In this document: one piece after another, positions 56,354 to 64,000 of the stretch | Position numbering within the stretch: position 1 is the first letter of the stretch | Layout: the number at the start of each line of letters is the position of its first letter | NCBI RefSeq assembly: GCF_014635485.1 | Contig: NZ_BMCX01000005.1 | Coordinates: forward strand, 105,303-169,302 | Direction: 5' to 3' | Length of the DNA: 64,000 nucleotides | Source: Corynebacterium pelargi | Lineage (GTDB): Bacteria > Actinomycetota > Actinomycetes > Mycobacteriales > Mycobacteriaceae | Program-made: the position numbers and the translations under genes | Notes under the pieces: generated by a model | Database searches by the model: none | Seen by the model: only the letters and a program-made list of their open reading frames with translations | What the model was told of the DNA's origin: nothing

Positions 56354-57172
56354 CTATTCCAAGGGGGCGGCGTCGAGCAGGCGCACGCCCTCTACCCATG
56401 CCGCACACAGCACCAGGGCAGGCTCGGAATCTTCTGAGAGATCCTCCCCCACCACTTTGAGGTAATCAAGGCTAACCCCGGGCGCGGCGCTTAATTGCTC
56501 ACTCACGCGATCAATCGCACCAGGATCGGCACTCAACGCCTTCACCGCACGAGAAAGCGCCAGGGCCTGTTGCTTGCCCTTGGCACTTAAACGAGCATTG
56601 CGGCTTGATTGCGCCAAACCTTCTGCGCTGCGGACGATGGGCACGGCCACGATCTCAACTGGGAAGTTCAAGTCCTCCACCATGCGGCGAATGATGGCGA
56701 GCTGCTGGGCGTCCTTTTCCCCAAAAAACGCATAATCTGGCTGCACCAAATTGAAGAGCTTCGCCACCACGGTGACTACCCCATCGAAGTGCCCTGGCCG
56801 CGATGCGCCCTCTAAAATCTCCCCCATTCGTCCCGAACGAACCCAAATGTCCGGCACGCCATGGGGGTACATTTCTTCCACCGAAGGCGCAAAGACAAGA
56901 TCCACGCTGCCTTCGAGCAATGCCAGATCCTGATCAAGCTGGCGCGGATAATTGCGATAGTCATCGCATTCGCCAAGATCTGCGAATTGCAGTGGATTGG
57001 CAAAAATGCTGAGCACGCGAATATCACAATCCGCCGCCGCTCCCACCAACTGCAGGTGGCCTTGGTGCAGCGCACCCATGGTCGGAATCAGCCCTATACT
57101 GCCGGGCTTTTTTTCGCGCAGCGTTGATAGCGCCCGCCGCAATTCGCCCAAGCTCTGCACAAGCTGTGGCAT
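56354..57172 (-). CDS. panC: Pantothenate synthetase
   Basis: Joins pantoate and beta-alanine (272 aa). N-terminal ATP motif [40 protein letters not shown] and the SSRNARLS signature (catalytic loop) are all visible. Overlaps the panB stop by one base (TAATG), so translation is coupled. Confidence 0.96.
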   Translation of the reverse strand: MPQLVQSLGELRRALSTLREKKPGSIGLIPTMGALHQGHLQLVGAAADCDIRVLSIFANPLQFADLGECDDYRNYPRQLDQDLALLEGSVDLVFAPSVEEMYPHGVPDIWVRSGRMGEILEGASRPGHFDGVVTVVAKLFNLVQPDYAFFGEKDAQQLAIIRRMVEDLNFPVEIVAVPIVRSAEGLAQSSRNARLSAKGKQQALALSRAVKALSADPGAIDRVSEQLSAAPGVSLDYLKVVGEDLSEDSEPALVLCAAWVEGVRLLDAAPLE

Positions 57173-58011
57173 TAGTCCTCCTTTGGGTCGCTAAAGGATT
57201 CAGCCTCGGCCGGGAAGGTTCGGGCATGAACCTCCTGGATATACTCCCGCGCTGCCTGATCAAGCACAGAGGCGACGTCGGCAAAGCGACGCACGAAGCG
57301 CGGCGCACGCCCCTGCCCCAGGCCAAAGGCATCCGTCCACACGAGAATCTGCCCATCGGTGGCGTTGCCCGCGCCAATGCCGATGGTAGGAATGCGCAGC
57401 GCAGAGCTAATTTCCCCGGCAATTTCCTGAGGCACCATTTCCAACACCACGGCGAAGGCGCCAGCTTCTTCCACACGGCGAGCTGCTTCAAAAAGCGTTT
57501 CACGTGCCTCGCCCTTGCCCTGCACCACGAAGCCGCCAAGCGCATGCTCGGATTGAGGCGTAAAGCCAAGGTGCGCCATCACGGGGATGCCGGCCTCAAC
57601 GATGGCGCGAATCAGCTCGGGGCGTTCGCCTTCCAATTTGATGGCGTCTGCTCCGGTGGCCTTCATCAGCTCGATGGCGCTTTGCACGCCCTGCTGGCAA
57701 GACACTTCATAGGAACCAAAGGGAAGGTCCACAACCACGAGTGGTCGCGGTGCTGCATCGGCTACTGCGCGGCCAAGCATAGCCATTTCATTCATGGACA
57801 TTGAAAGCGTTGAAGGCCTTCCAAAGACCACATTTGCCGCGGAATCCCCCACGAGTAAAATATCGATACCAGCCTGAGCGAAAATACTGGCACTTAAGGC
57901 ATCGTAGCTGGTGAGAGCGCTAATGGGACGGCCTTCATCCTTCATCGCTTGGATGTGACGGATGCGCAGGCGCTTGGGCGAGAACTGTTGATTATTGCCA
58001 TACACGGACAT
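57172..58011 (-). CDS. panB: 3-methyl-2-oxobutanoate hydroxymethyltransferase
   Basis: First pantothenate enzyme (279 aa), forming ketopantoate. Core motifs: [39 protein letters not shown] and KLEGE. The ATG at 58011 has no ribosome site but TATACT lies 7 nt upstream, so a leaderless transcript is likely. Divergent from the DUF1846 gene with only 44 bp between starts. Confidence 0.95.
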   Translation of the reverse strand: MSVYGNNQQFSPKRLRIRHIQAMKDEGRPISALTSYDALSASIFAQAGIDILLVGDSAANVVFGRPSTLSMSMNEMAMLGRAVADAAPRPLVVVDLPFGSYEVSCQQGVQSAIELMKATGADAIKLEGERPELIRAIVEAGIPVMAHLGFTPQSEHALGGFVVQGKGEARETLFEAARRVEEAGAFAVVLEMVPQEIAGEISSALRIPTIGIGAGNATDGQILVWTDAFGLGQGRAPRFVRRFADVASVLDQAAREYIQEVHARTFPAEAESFSDPKED

Positions 58012-58018
58012 GCCAAGG

Positions 58019-58047
58019 AGTATATTCTGCGTTCGTCTTGTTATGAT
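58019..58047. promoter_or_regulatory. Overlapping divergent promoters of panB and DUF1846 gene
   Basis: Minus strand TATACT (58019-58024) serves panB; plus strand TATGAT (58042-58047) lies 8 nt before the ATG at 58056. The -10 elements are 17 bp apart, so the two promoters would compete for polymerase. Confidence 0.6.
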
Positions 58048-58055
58048 TAAGGTCC

Positions 58056-59546
58056 ATGACATACCGAATCGGTTTCGACCGCGATAAGTACATCGAGCTC
58101 CAATCCCAGCACATTAAGGCCCGCCGAGAAGAACTCGGCGGCAAACTCTATCTAGAGATGGGAGGCAAGCTTTTCGACGATCTTCATGCCTCCCGAGTCC
58201 TCCCCGGATTCACCCCAGACAACAAAATCGCAATGTTGGATCGCATCCGCGACGAAGTGGAAATCCTCGTTTGCATCAATGCCAAGGACCTCGAGCGCCA
58301 CAAAATCCGCGCCGACCTTGGCATTTCTTATGAGGACGATGTGCTCCGACTCATCGACGTCTTCCGTGACCGGGGCTTTCTTGCAGAGCACGTGGTGATC
58401 ACCCAACTCGACGACGACAACCGCTTGGCCATGGCCTTCATCGAACGCCTGGAACGCCTAGGTGTGAAGGTCGCCCGCCACCGCGTGATCCCCGGCTACC
58501 CCACCGACCAAGACTTCGTGGTGAGCGAGGAAGGTTTCGGCCGCAATGAGTACGCCGCCACCACCCGAGATTTGGTGGTTGTGACCGCACCAGGTCCAGG
58601 TTCCGGCAAGCTGGCCACCTGCCTTTCGCAGATCTACCACGAGCACCAGCGCGGCACCGCTGCAGGCTACGCAAAGTTCGAGACCTTCCCCATCTGGAAT
58701 CTGCCGCTCGAGCACCCGGTGAACCTGGCCTATGAGGCAGCCACCGTGGACCTCAACGACGCGAACATCATCGATTCCTTCCACCTGGCCGCCTATGGCG
58801 AGCAGACGGTGAATTACAACCGCGATGTTGAGGCATTCCCGCTGCTCAAGACCTTGCTTGAGCGCCTGACCGGATCTTCGCCCTACCAGTCGCCTACCGA
58901 TATGGGCGTGAATATGGCCGGCTACTGCATCTCCGATGATGCCGCGTGCCGCGAGGCCGCCGAGCAGGAAATCATTCGCCGCTACTTCAAGGCGCTTGTC
59001 GACGAAGCAAAGCAGGGCATCGACTCGACCCAATCCGACCGTGCCGCTGTGGTGATGGCCAAGGCCGGCATCAAGCCTTCGCAGCGCAAGGTCGTTGCAC
59101 CGGCACGCGAGGTTGCGGAGCGCACCGGCGAGCCAGGCAGCGCCATTGAACTTCCCGATGGCACGATCGTGACCGGACGCACGAGTGAATTGCTGGGATG
59201 TTCGGCAGCCATGCTGCTGAATGCCTTAAAGCAGCTCGCAGGCCTCGACGATGTGCACCTGCTCTCCCCCGGTTCCATTGAGCCGATCCAGCGCCTGAAG
59301 ACGATGCACCTGGGTAGCCAGAATCCTCGTCTTCACACCGATGAGGTGCTCATTGCGCTTTCAACTTCCGCTGAAACCAATGAGGACGCCGCGAAGGCTC
59401 TGGATCAATTGAAGAACCTTCATGGCTGCGATGTTCACACCACCACCATCCTCGGTTCGGTGGATGAGGGCATCTTCCGTAACTTGGGCGTGCTCGTCAC
59501 TTCCGACCCGAAGTTCCAGCAGAAGAAGCTGTACCAGAAGCGCTAA
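58056..59546 (+). CDS. DUF1846 domain-containing protein
   Basis: 496-aa cytoplasmic protein, length standard for the family. N-terminus [21 protein letters not shown]; further family stretches are [39 protein letters not shown] and [16 protein letters not shown]1846 has a nucleotide/hydrolase-like fold but no settled function. The start has AAGG upstream and a -10 box 8 nt upstream. Convergent with dhaM (4-bp overlap). Confidence 0.93.
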   Translation: MTYRIGFDRDKYIELQSQHIKARREELGGKLYLEMGGKLFDDLHASRVLPGFTPDNKIAMLDRIRDEVEILVCINAKDLERHKIRADLGISYEDDVLRLIDVFRDRGFLAEHVVITQLDDDNRLAMAFIERLERLGVKVARHRVIPGYPTDQDFVVSEEGFGRNEYAATTRDLVVVTAPGPGSGKLATCLSQIYHEHQRGTAAGYAKFETFPIWNLPLEHPVNLAYEAATVDLNDANIIDSFHLAAYGEQTVNYNRDVEAFPLLKTLLERLTGSSPYQSPTDMGVNMAGYCISDDAACREAAEQEIIRRYFKALVDEAKQGIDSTQSDRAAVVMAKAGIKPSQRKVVAPAREVAERTGEPGSAIELPDGTIVTGRTSELLGCSAAMLLNALKQLAGLDDVHLLSPGSIEPIQRLKTMHLGSQNPRLHTDEVLIALSTSAETNEDAAKALDQLKNLHGCDVHTTTILGSVDEGIFRNLGVLVTSDPKFQQKKLYQKR

Positions 59547-60184
59547 TCGAGCCCTTCCTCAATAGCTTTGGCGATGCGGTCCACAGCGGCCGCATCGCTT
59601 GAGGTTATTGTCACCGTGTCGTTTTGTTTGATGCCTAGACCCATCACCATCAACGGGCTTTCAGCATCAACATCATTGATAAACACGTCACTTTCAGCCT
59701 GCGATGCCAATACCGCCAAGGCCGCCGCTGGCCGGGCATGCAAGCCTGCGGCATCAGCGACTACCGCCTCACGCGAATAGTCGCCACCCGATTCCACTTC
59801 AACCTCAACGAAGCTCTTGATAGCTGCCAGAGCCGCCTCGGCCACTTGGTCGAGTTCATCGCCCTGCGCTGCGGCCACGGCTGCGGCGATGGTGCCTTCC
59901 ACAAAGGGCACATCAACAAAGCGCACTGAACCATCTAGGAGCTCAATCACCATCTCCACCGTCATGGTGGCCGAGCCCAAATCGCTTAAGAAGAGCACCT
60001 GGTGGCCCAAATCTAAAAGCTCTTGAGCTGCGGATTCGATCAAATCATAGGAGGTGCCGATCCCCTTTTCTGCGGTGCCGCCGGCACAACGAATGGGCAC
60101 ATCCGGTGCCATCTGCTTGGCTAAGGTTTGAAGCCCTTGAGCAAGCTCGGCGGAATGCGACACTAAAACGAGCCCAACGCTCAT
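59543..60184 (-). CDS. dhaM: PTS-dependent dihydroxyacetone kinase, phosphotransferase subunit DhaM
   Basis: 213-aa phosphocarrier. The EIIA-man-like part ([14 protein letters not shown], His about 9) is followed by an HPr-like domain ([16 protein letters not shown]). The enzyme-I domain seen in E. coli DhaM is absent, so it must take phosphate from the general PTS EI. Last gene of dhaKLM, 9 bp after dhaL. It regenerates ATP on DhaL. Confidence 0.94.
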   Translation of the reverse strand: MSVGLVLVSHSAELAQGLQTLAKQMAPDVPIRCAGGTAEKGIGTSYDLIESAAQELLDLGHQVLFLSDLGSATMTVEMVIELLDGSVRFVDVPFVEGTIAAAVAAAQGDELDQVAEAALAAIKSFVEVEVESGGDYSREAVVADAAGLHARPAAALAVLASQAESDVFINDVDAESPLMVMGLGIKQNDTVTITSSDAAAVDRIAKAIEEGLD

Positions 60185-60193
60185 GCTGTACTC

Positions 60194-60811
60194 CTATTCG
60201 GCTGCTTTGGCGGCCGCATCGAGAATCAGAGCCGATGAGGCAGCGCCGGGATCCTTATGGCCAATGGAGCGTTCGCCAAGATACGAGGCACGCCCCTTGG
60301 TGGCACGCATGGGTATGGTTGCCGCGGCCCCGGCCTCGGCAGCGCCCGCGGCGATGGACAGCACGAGTGCCGCATCGCCCTCGGTTGCCTGCGCCGCTTG
60401 GGCCGCTGGTGCCCACGCATCAACCATGGTCTTTTCACCCTCGCTCGCTTTGCCGCGTTGTTGGATTCCTTCGAGGGCTGCTTGGAGCATGGCAGCAATA
60501 GCTTGGCCGTCGATGGTTTCCGGTGTTGCCTTGGCTGCGCGCAAGAAAGCGGTTCCTAGCAGCGGGCCAGATGCTCCGCCGACGGTAGAAATGAGTACTC
60601 GAGCAGTGGTCTTTAATACCGCCTGCGGGTCTGCTGGCTGTTCAGCATCGAGCGCTTCGATCACGGCCTTGAAACCACGGTCCAAGTTCGCGCCGTGGTC
60701 GGCATCGCCGATGGCACGGTCAAGATCGGTGAGTGTGTCTTTGTGTTCTGCAATGGCTTCTGCACTTTTGTGCATCCACGCTAAAGCCCATTCGGTTCCG
60801 AGGGTGCTCAT
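60194..60811 (-). CDS. dhaL: Dihydroxyacetone kinase subunit DhaL
   Basis: 205-aa ADP-binding subunit (Dak2 domain). Conserved Mg-binding Asp are in DLDRAIGDADHGANLDRGF, with GGASGPLLGTAFL. ADP stays bound and is rephosphorylated by DhaM. 2 bp after dhaK. Confidence 0.94.
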   Translation of the reverse strand: MSTLGTEWALAWMHKSAEAIAEHKDTLTDLDRAIGDADHGANLDRGFKAVIEALDAEQPADPQAVLKTTARVLISTVGGASGPLLGTAFLRAAKATPETIDGQAIAAMLQAALEGIQQRGKASEGEKTMVDAWAPAAQAAQATEGDAALVLSIAAGAAEAGAAATIPMRATKGRASYLGERSIGHKDPGAASSALILDAAAKAAE

Positions 60812-60813
60812 GC

Positions 60814-61806
60814 TTATACTCCCTTTCGCAGTGCTGGGGTGTTGCAGGGGGCGTCGAAAAGCTCAAGCATGGAATCGTTGACGCGCATGAGTGTGATTGA
60901 TGCGCCTTGCATTTCCAGGCTCGTAACAAAATTGCCCACAAGACTTCTTTCGATGGAGATGCCTTCGAGGTTCAGGCGCTGATGCAGGCGGCGGAACATG
61001 ATGTAGAGTTCGCTGCTTGGCGTGCCGCCCATGCCGTTGACCAGGGCGATGACTCGATCCCCGGAGCTAAGCTGGAGATCTTCAACAATTGGGTCAATGA
61101 GCTGGTCAGTGATGTGATCGGCATCGGCCATGGGAATGCGCTTTGATCCCGGCTCGCCGTGGATTCCGATGCCAATCTCCACCTCATCTTCGTCCAGGGT
61201 GAAGGTGGGTTTGCCCACGTGAGGCACCGTGCAGGAGGTGAGAGCAACGCCCATCGAGCGAGTATTGCGCACGGCTTCTTCGGCGATGGAAACGACGGAA
61301 TCGAGATCGTCGCCTCGTTCCGCTGCGGCTCCGGCGAGCTTTTCCACCAATACCGTGCCGGCAACGCCGCGACGTCCGGCGGTGTAGAGGGAGTCTTCTA
61401 CCGCGACATCGTCGTTGACGATGATTTGGCGCACGTCAATGCCTTCGAATTCCGCTAATTCTGCGGCGGTATCGAAATTGAGGACGTCGCCGGTGTAATT
61501 CTTGACAATAAAGACGACGCCTTTGCCGCTATCGGCGATTTTGGCTGCCTTGAGGATCGGGTCTGGCGTTGGGGAGGTGAATACCGGTCCGGGCACTGCT
61601 GCGTCGAGCATGCCTTCGCCCACAAATCCTGCGTGCAGGGGTTCATGGCCTGAGCCACCGCCGGAGACCAACCCAACCTTTTGGGATTTTTGGCTCCGGT
61701 ACACCACGATCGGATCGAAACTCGCCTCTACCTGTTCATGGGCAAGGGCGAAGCCTTCGACCGATTCTGCAACTACCTGTTCTGGGTCGTTGATGAGTTT
61801 CTTCAT
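60814..61806 (-). CDS. dhaK: Dihydroxyacetone kinase subunit DhaK
   Basis: 330-aa substrate subunit (Dak1 domain). [17 protein letters not shown] and [13 protein letters not shown] are the DHA-binding signature; the His that binds dihydroxyacetone covalently is in [11 protein letters not shown] at 61806 with AAAGGCAG; a TTG precedes it. Carries one coding copy of the 12-mer at 60852. Confidence 0.95.
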   Translation of the reverse strand: MKKLINDPEQVVAESVEGFALAHEQVEASFDPIVVYRSQKSQKVGLVSGGGSGHEPLHAGFVGEGMLDAAVPGPVFTSPTPDPILKAAKIADSGKGVVFIVKNYTGDVLNFDTAAELAEFEGIDVRQIIVNDDVAVEDSLYTAGRRGVAGTVLVEKLAGAAAERGDDLDSVVSIAEEAVRNTRSMGVALTSCTVPHVGKPTFTLDEDEVEIGIGIHGEPGSKRIPMADADHITDQLIDPIVEDLQLSSGDRVIALVNGMGGTPSSELYIMFRRLHQRLNLEGISIERSLVGNFVTSLEMQGASITLMRVNDSMLELFDAPCNTPALRKGV

Positions 61807-61846
61807 CAATCTGCCTTTCCTTTAGCTCTGGGCACCCAGGATACGC

Positions 61847-62917
61847 TTAAAAATTCGGCGGATCCTTGCAAGATTCATCTCCAAAGAAGCCTTCCGGATA
61901 GGTCAGCAGGATGGTGCAGCCTTTGGTTTTCCAGGTAACGAGGCCGTGTTCGTTAATTTCGCAGGTAATTTCTTTCTTTGTTTTCTTATTGTGGTGGTGC
62001 CTGCAAAGTAATTGGGCATTTCTTGGGCTCGTCGGCCCGCCTTGGCCATAGGGAACAACATGATCAATATCGCAATACACGGCGGCGACATTGCAATCCG
62101 GGTAGCGGCAGTGGCCATCGCGCCCGGCAATGCTCGCCCTCATGGCTTGGCTAAAGCGGTATCCCGCCGTCTCCGCATCGAAATCGACTTCTCTAAATGT
62201 TGCGGAGGCTTTGAGCGTGGCCAGCTCGCTGGCACTGAATTTTGCCCCCGAAGCGGTGCGCAAACCGCGGGCCGGGTGTGCCTCATAGGTATTGACCACG
62301 ACATTTGGGTTCTCGCCCAAGGCCATCTTTAACAGGGCCTCTCCTGCTGTGCATTCGAGCCTTCGAGCAAGCTTCGTTACTGCATCACGAATGGTTTCTG
62401 CAGCGCCTTCACTACTAATGACTTCTAACCTGGCCAAGCCTGGAGCGACAGGGGTGATGGTGATGTTTTGGCTTGGCTGCTCGGGCTCGGCCTCCTGCTC
62501 AAGGTATTCGAGGATAAAACGCCGGATCTGCTTGGCGCTCGGAATGGCTTGATTTTCGCGCTTTGGGTGCAGGTAGTGAGCAAGCCGGAGGTCTAGATCC
62601 TCCCAGCTTTTATCGGTGGCGACGTTGAGGGTATTGGCGATGGCGATGAGCCGTGGAAAGTCGAGGTGCCAGAGTGCCTGTTGGAGGGCGTGGAGCGTGG
62701 GCAATTGTTGGAGAGCGTAGACAGCCCACAGGCGGTTTTCTACATATGTTTTTGTGTGCTGCAGCCTAAAGGCTAAGTCTTCGGCGATCCACTCGAATTC
62801 CGAGTCAAGTTCCTCTGGGAGCTGCGATTGCCAAAAGGCGTATTCCTCCTGGAAGAGGCGGCGTTGCATGCGGCACGCTGGATCTCGCATATCGCAGCGA
62901 CGATAGTAAGCGAGCAT
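61847..62917 (-). CDS. HNH endonuclease-signature protein
   Basis: 356-aa protein of the actinobacterial DUF222-HNH group. An N-terminal helical part is followed by the HNH core CRYPDCNVAAVYCDIDHVVPYGQGG..NAQLLCRHHHNKK, with two Cys pairs for zinc. These genes are numerous in corynebacteria and their role is unclear; some may be parts of mobile elements. The start at ATG 62917 has GAGGGGA upstream. No inverted repeats or target-site duplications were seen. Confidence 0.85.
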   Translation of the reverse strand: MLAYYRRCDMRDPACRMQRRLFQEEYAFWQSQLPEELDSEFEWIAEDLAFRLQHTKTYVENRLWAVYALQQLPTLHALQQALWHLDFPRLIAIANTLNVATDKSWEDLDLRLAHYLHPKRENQAIPSAKQIRRFILEYLEQEAEPEQPSQNITITPVAPGLARLEVISSEGAAETIRDAVTKLARRLECTAGEALLKMALGENPNVVVNTYEAHPARGLRTASGAKFSASELATLKASATFREVDFDAETAGYRFSQAMRASIAGRDGHCRYPDCNVAAVYCDIDHVVPYGQGGPTSPRNAQLLCRHHHNKKTKKEITCEINEHGLVTWKTKGCTILLTYPEGFFGDESCKDPPNF

Positions 62918-63020
62918 TTCCCCTCCCCTCGGGTAGATCATCTGTTCTAAAACAATAATAGAACACATGAGCGAAGCAGGCAAGGGCTAGGCGAAAATTT
63001 CTCTCACATCACCGCTCACA

Positions 63021-64000
63021 TCACCTCTGAGCTGCGAGTTGTTCGGTGGTGGCTCTGTCGATACGCCCGAAATTATAAAAGGCTGCGCACGCGCCTTCCG
63101 GGGACACCATGCAGGTGCCAATGGGCGTGTCTGGGGTACACGCCGTGCCGAAGACCTTGCACTGCCAAGGCTTGATTCTTCCGGTGAGCACGGAGCCGCA
63201 TTCGCAGGCCTTGGGATCTGCGATTCTGTTTCCTGGCACCTCAAAACGCCGCTCCGCATCCCAATCAGCATAGGCATCGGCAATGCCAAGCCCTGAGTGT
63301 TCGAGCCACCCAAGACCGCGCCACTCGAAGGTATCGCGAAGCGTGAAGACCTTCTCCATCATGGCAAGCGCGGCCGTATTGCCTGCCGGGCGCACGACCC
63401 TGGCGTATTGGTTTTGTACTTCCGCCTTGCCTGCCGCAACCTGCCCGGAAACAAATTGCGTGAGCAGCATCGACACTGCTTGCAGAATATCCAAAGGCTC
63501 GAAGCCTGCCACGGCCACGGGCTTATTAAATTCTTGGGCAAGAAAGTTGAAAGCCTTTGTGCCAATGATCGTGCTCACATGCCCTGGGCCAATAAAGCCG
63601 TCGACGGCTGTTTTGCCCCCATTGATGATGGCCCGCATGGGAGGCTCGATGGTGACGTGATTGGAAAAGACCGAGAAATTGCGCACGCCATGCTTCTTCG
63701 CAGCCTCCAGGGTGACGGCTGTGGAAGGTGCCGTCGTTTCAAAACCAACGGCAAAAAAGACGACTTCTTTATTCGGGTGCTCTTGGGCAAGTTTGAGGGC
63801 ATCCAGCGGGGAATACACGAATTGGATATCGCAGCCCTCGGCGCGGGCGTGCATGAGCGAATCCTTAGATCCCGGCACGCGCATCATGTCTCCGAAGGTG
63901 GTGAGCAGCACGTTGGGTTGCTTGGCCAGCCAAATAGCATCGTCGACGCGCCCCATGGGAATGACGCATACCGGACAACCCGGCCCGTGGATGAGGTCGA
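63021..64000 (-). CDS. hypD: Hydrogenase maturation protein HypD (5' end outside window)
   Basis: At least 326 aa; the frame continues past the right edge, with HGPGCPVCVIP visible there (the conserved Cys pair). HypD is the iron-sulfur scaffold for the Fe(CN)2CO unit of NiFe hydrogenase. Other hallmarks are FFAVGFETTAPSTA, GFIGPGHVSTIIG and the C-terminal Cys cluster CECGSVLTGRIKPWQCKVFGTAC. Its presence implies a hyp/hydrogenase locus to the right. Corynebacterium often lacks hydrogenase, so this is a lineage-specific trait. Confidence 0.95.
   Translation of the reverse strand, partial: DLIHGPGCPVCVIPMGRVDDAIWLAKQPNVLLTTFGDMMRVPGSKDSLMHARAEGCDIQFVYSPLDALKLAQEHPNKEVVFFAVGFETTAPSTAVTLEAAKKHGVRNFSVFSNHVTIEPPMRAIINGGKTAVDGFIGPGHVSTIIGTKAFNFLAQEFNKPVAVAGFEPLDILQAVSMLLTQFVSGQVAAGKAEVQNQYARVVRPAGNTAALAMMEKVFTLRDTFEWRGLGWLEHSGLGIADAYADWDAERRFEVPGNRIADPKACECGSVLTGRIKPWQCKVFGTACTPDTPIGTCMVSPEGACAAFYNFGRIDRATTEQLAAQR

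Noticed and set aside
57497-57510. Possible parS (GTTTCACGTG plus CCTC)
   Set aside because: Only the left half and centre match; it is panB coding sequence.
61847-62917. Homing endonuclease or intron at the HNH gene
   Set aside because: No intron-like structure or split host gene; DUF222-HNH genes are common stand-alone genes in actinobacteria.

Overview
The window is from the chromosome of a Corynebacterium (high-G+C actinobacterium). It spans the replication origin, with dnaA on the minus strand. Three things support the genus: the gene order pbpA-pknA-pknB-crgA, gyrA, gyrB, DUF721, recF, dnaN, dnaA, rpmH, rnpA, yidD, yidC, rsmG, parA, parB, cwlM, trxA, trxB, sigM, murJ, DUF6049, nudix, pcnA; a MurJ fused to a pseudokinase domain; and a trpEGDCBA operon. 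I cannot name the species.

Layout. 1-4.7 kb: cell-wall growth genes (pbpA, 5'-truncated by the window edge, then pknA, pknB, crgA). 4.7-4.94 kb: an unexpected cluster of six perfect DnaA boxes between two convergent genes. 5-7.1 kb: rhomboid protease, cyclophilin, and a Lys/Ala-rich coiled-coil membrane protein. 7.1-12.8 kb: a sugar-type ABC importer divergent from a GH13 glycosidase, and small envelope proteins. 12.8-16 kb: tRNA-Ala, tRNA-Ile, a DUF3566 protein and gyrA. 16-20.3 kb: an accessory pocket between gyrA and gyrB. It holds an unknown gene, a decayed HEPN/Abi-like gene between 49-bp direct repeats, an RHH/Doc-like toxin-antitoxin pair whose toxin lacks the Fic motif, palindromic tandem repeats, and an SDR gene. 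20.3-28.3 kb: gyrB to dnaA, with DnaA boxes on both sides of dnaA (oriC). 28.3-45.8 kb: rpmH to yqgE, the conserved right flank of the origin, with parAB and a parS site. 45.8-54.5 kb: BASS transporter, Rieske protein and the trp operon with its attenuator. 54.5-64 kb: SdpI-like protein, amino-acid symporter, panBC, DUF1846, dhaKLM, an HNH protein and the truncated end of hypD.

How the genes work together. The origin block supplies initiation (DnaA, DUF721/DciA-type loader, DnaN), supercoiling (GyrA, GyrB) and segregation (ParA, ParB and three parS sites at 30.2, 50.2 and 55.0 kb). The wall block links the PknA/PknB kinases with likely targets in the same window: CwlM, which has lost its zinc ligands, and the MurJ pseudokinase tail. 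It also links them with the transpeptidase PbpA and the divisome factor CrgA. The trp operon reads from a promoter into a 12-codon leader peptide with three Trp codons and then a terminator hairpin, which is classical attenuation, here on an apparently leaderless message.

The most unusual signals are the distant DnaA-box cluster, an exact 12-mer (CGTCGAAAAGCT) present ten times in 64 kb on both strands and often at gene ends, and the repeat-flanked toxin/HEPN pocket between the gyrase genes.
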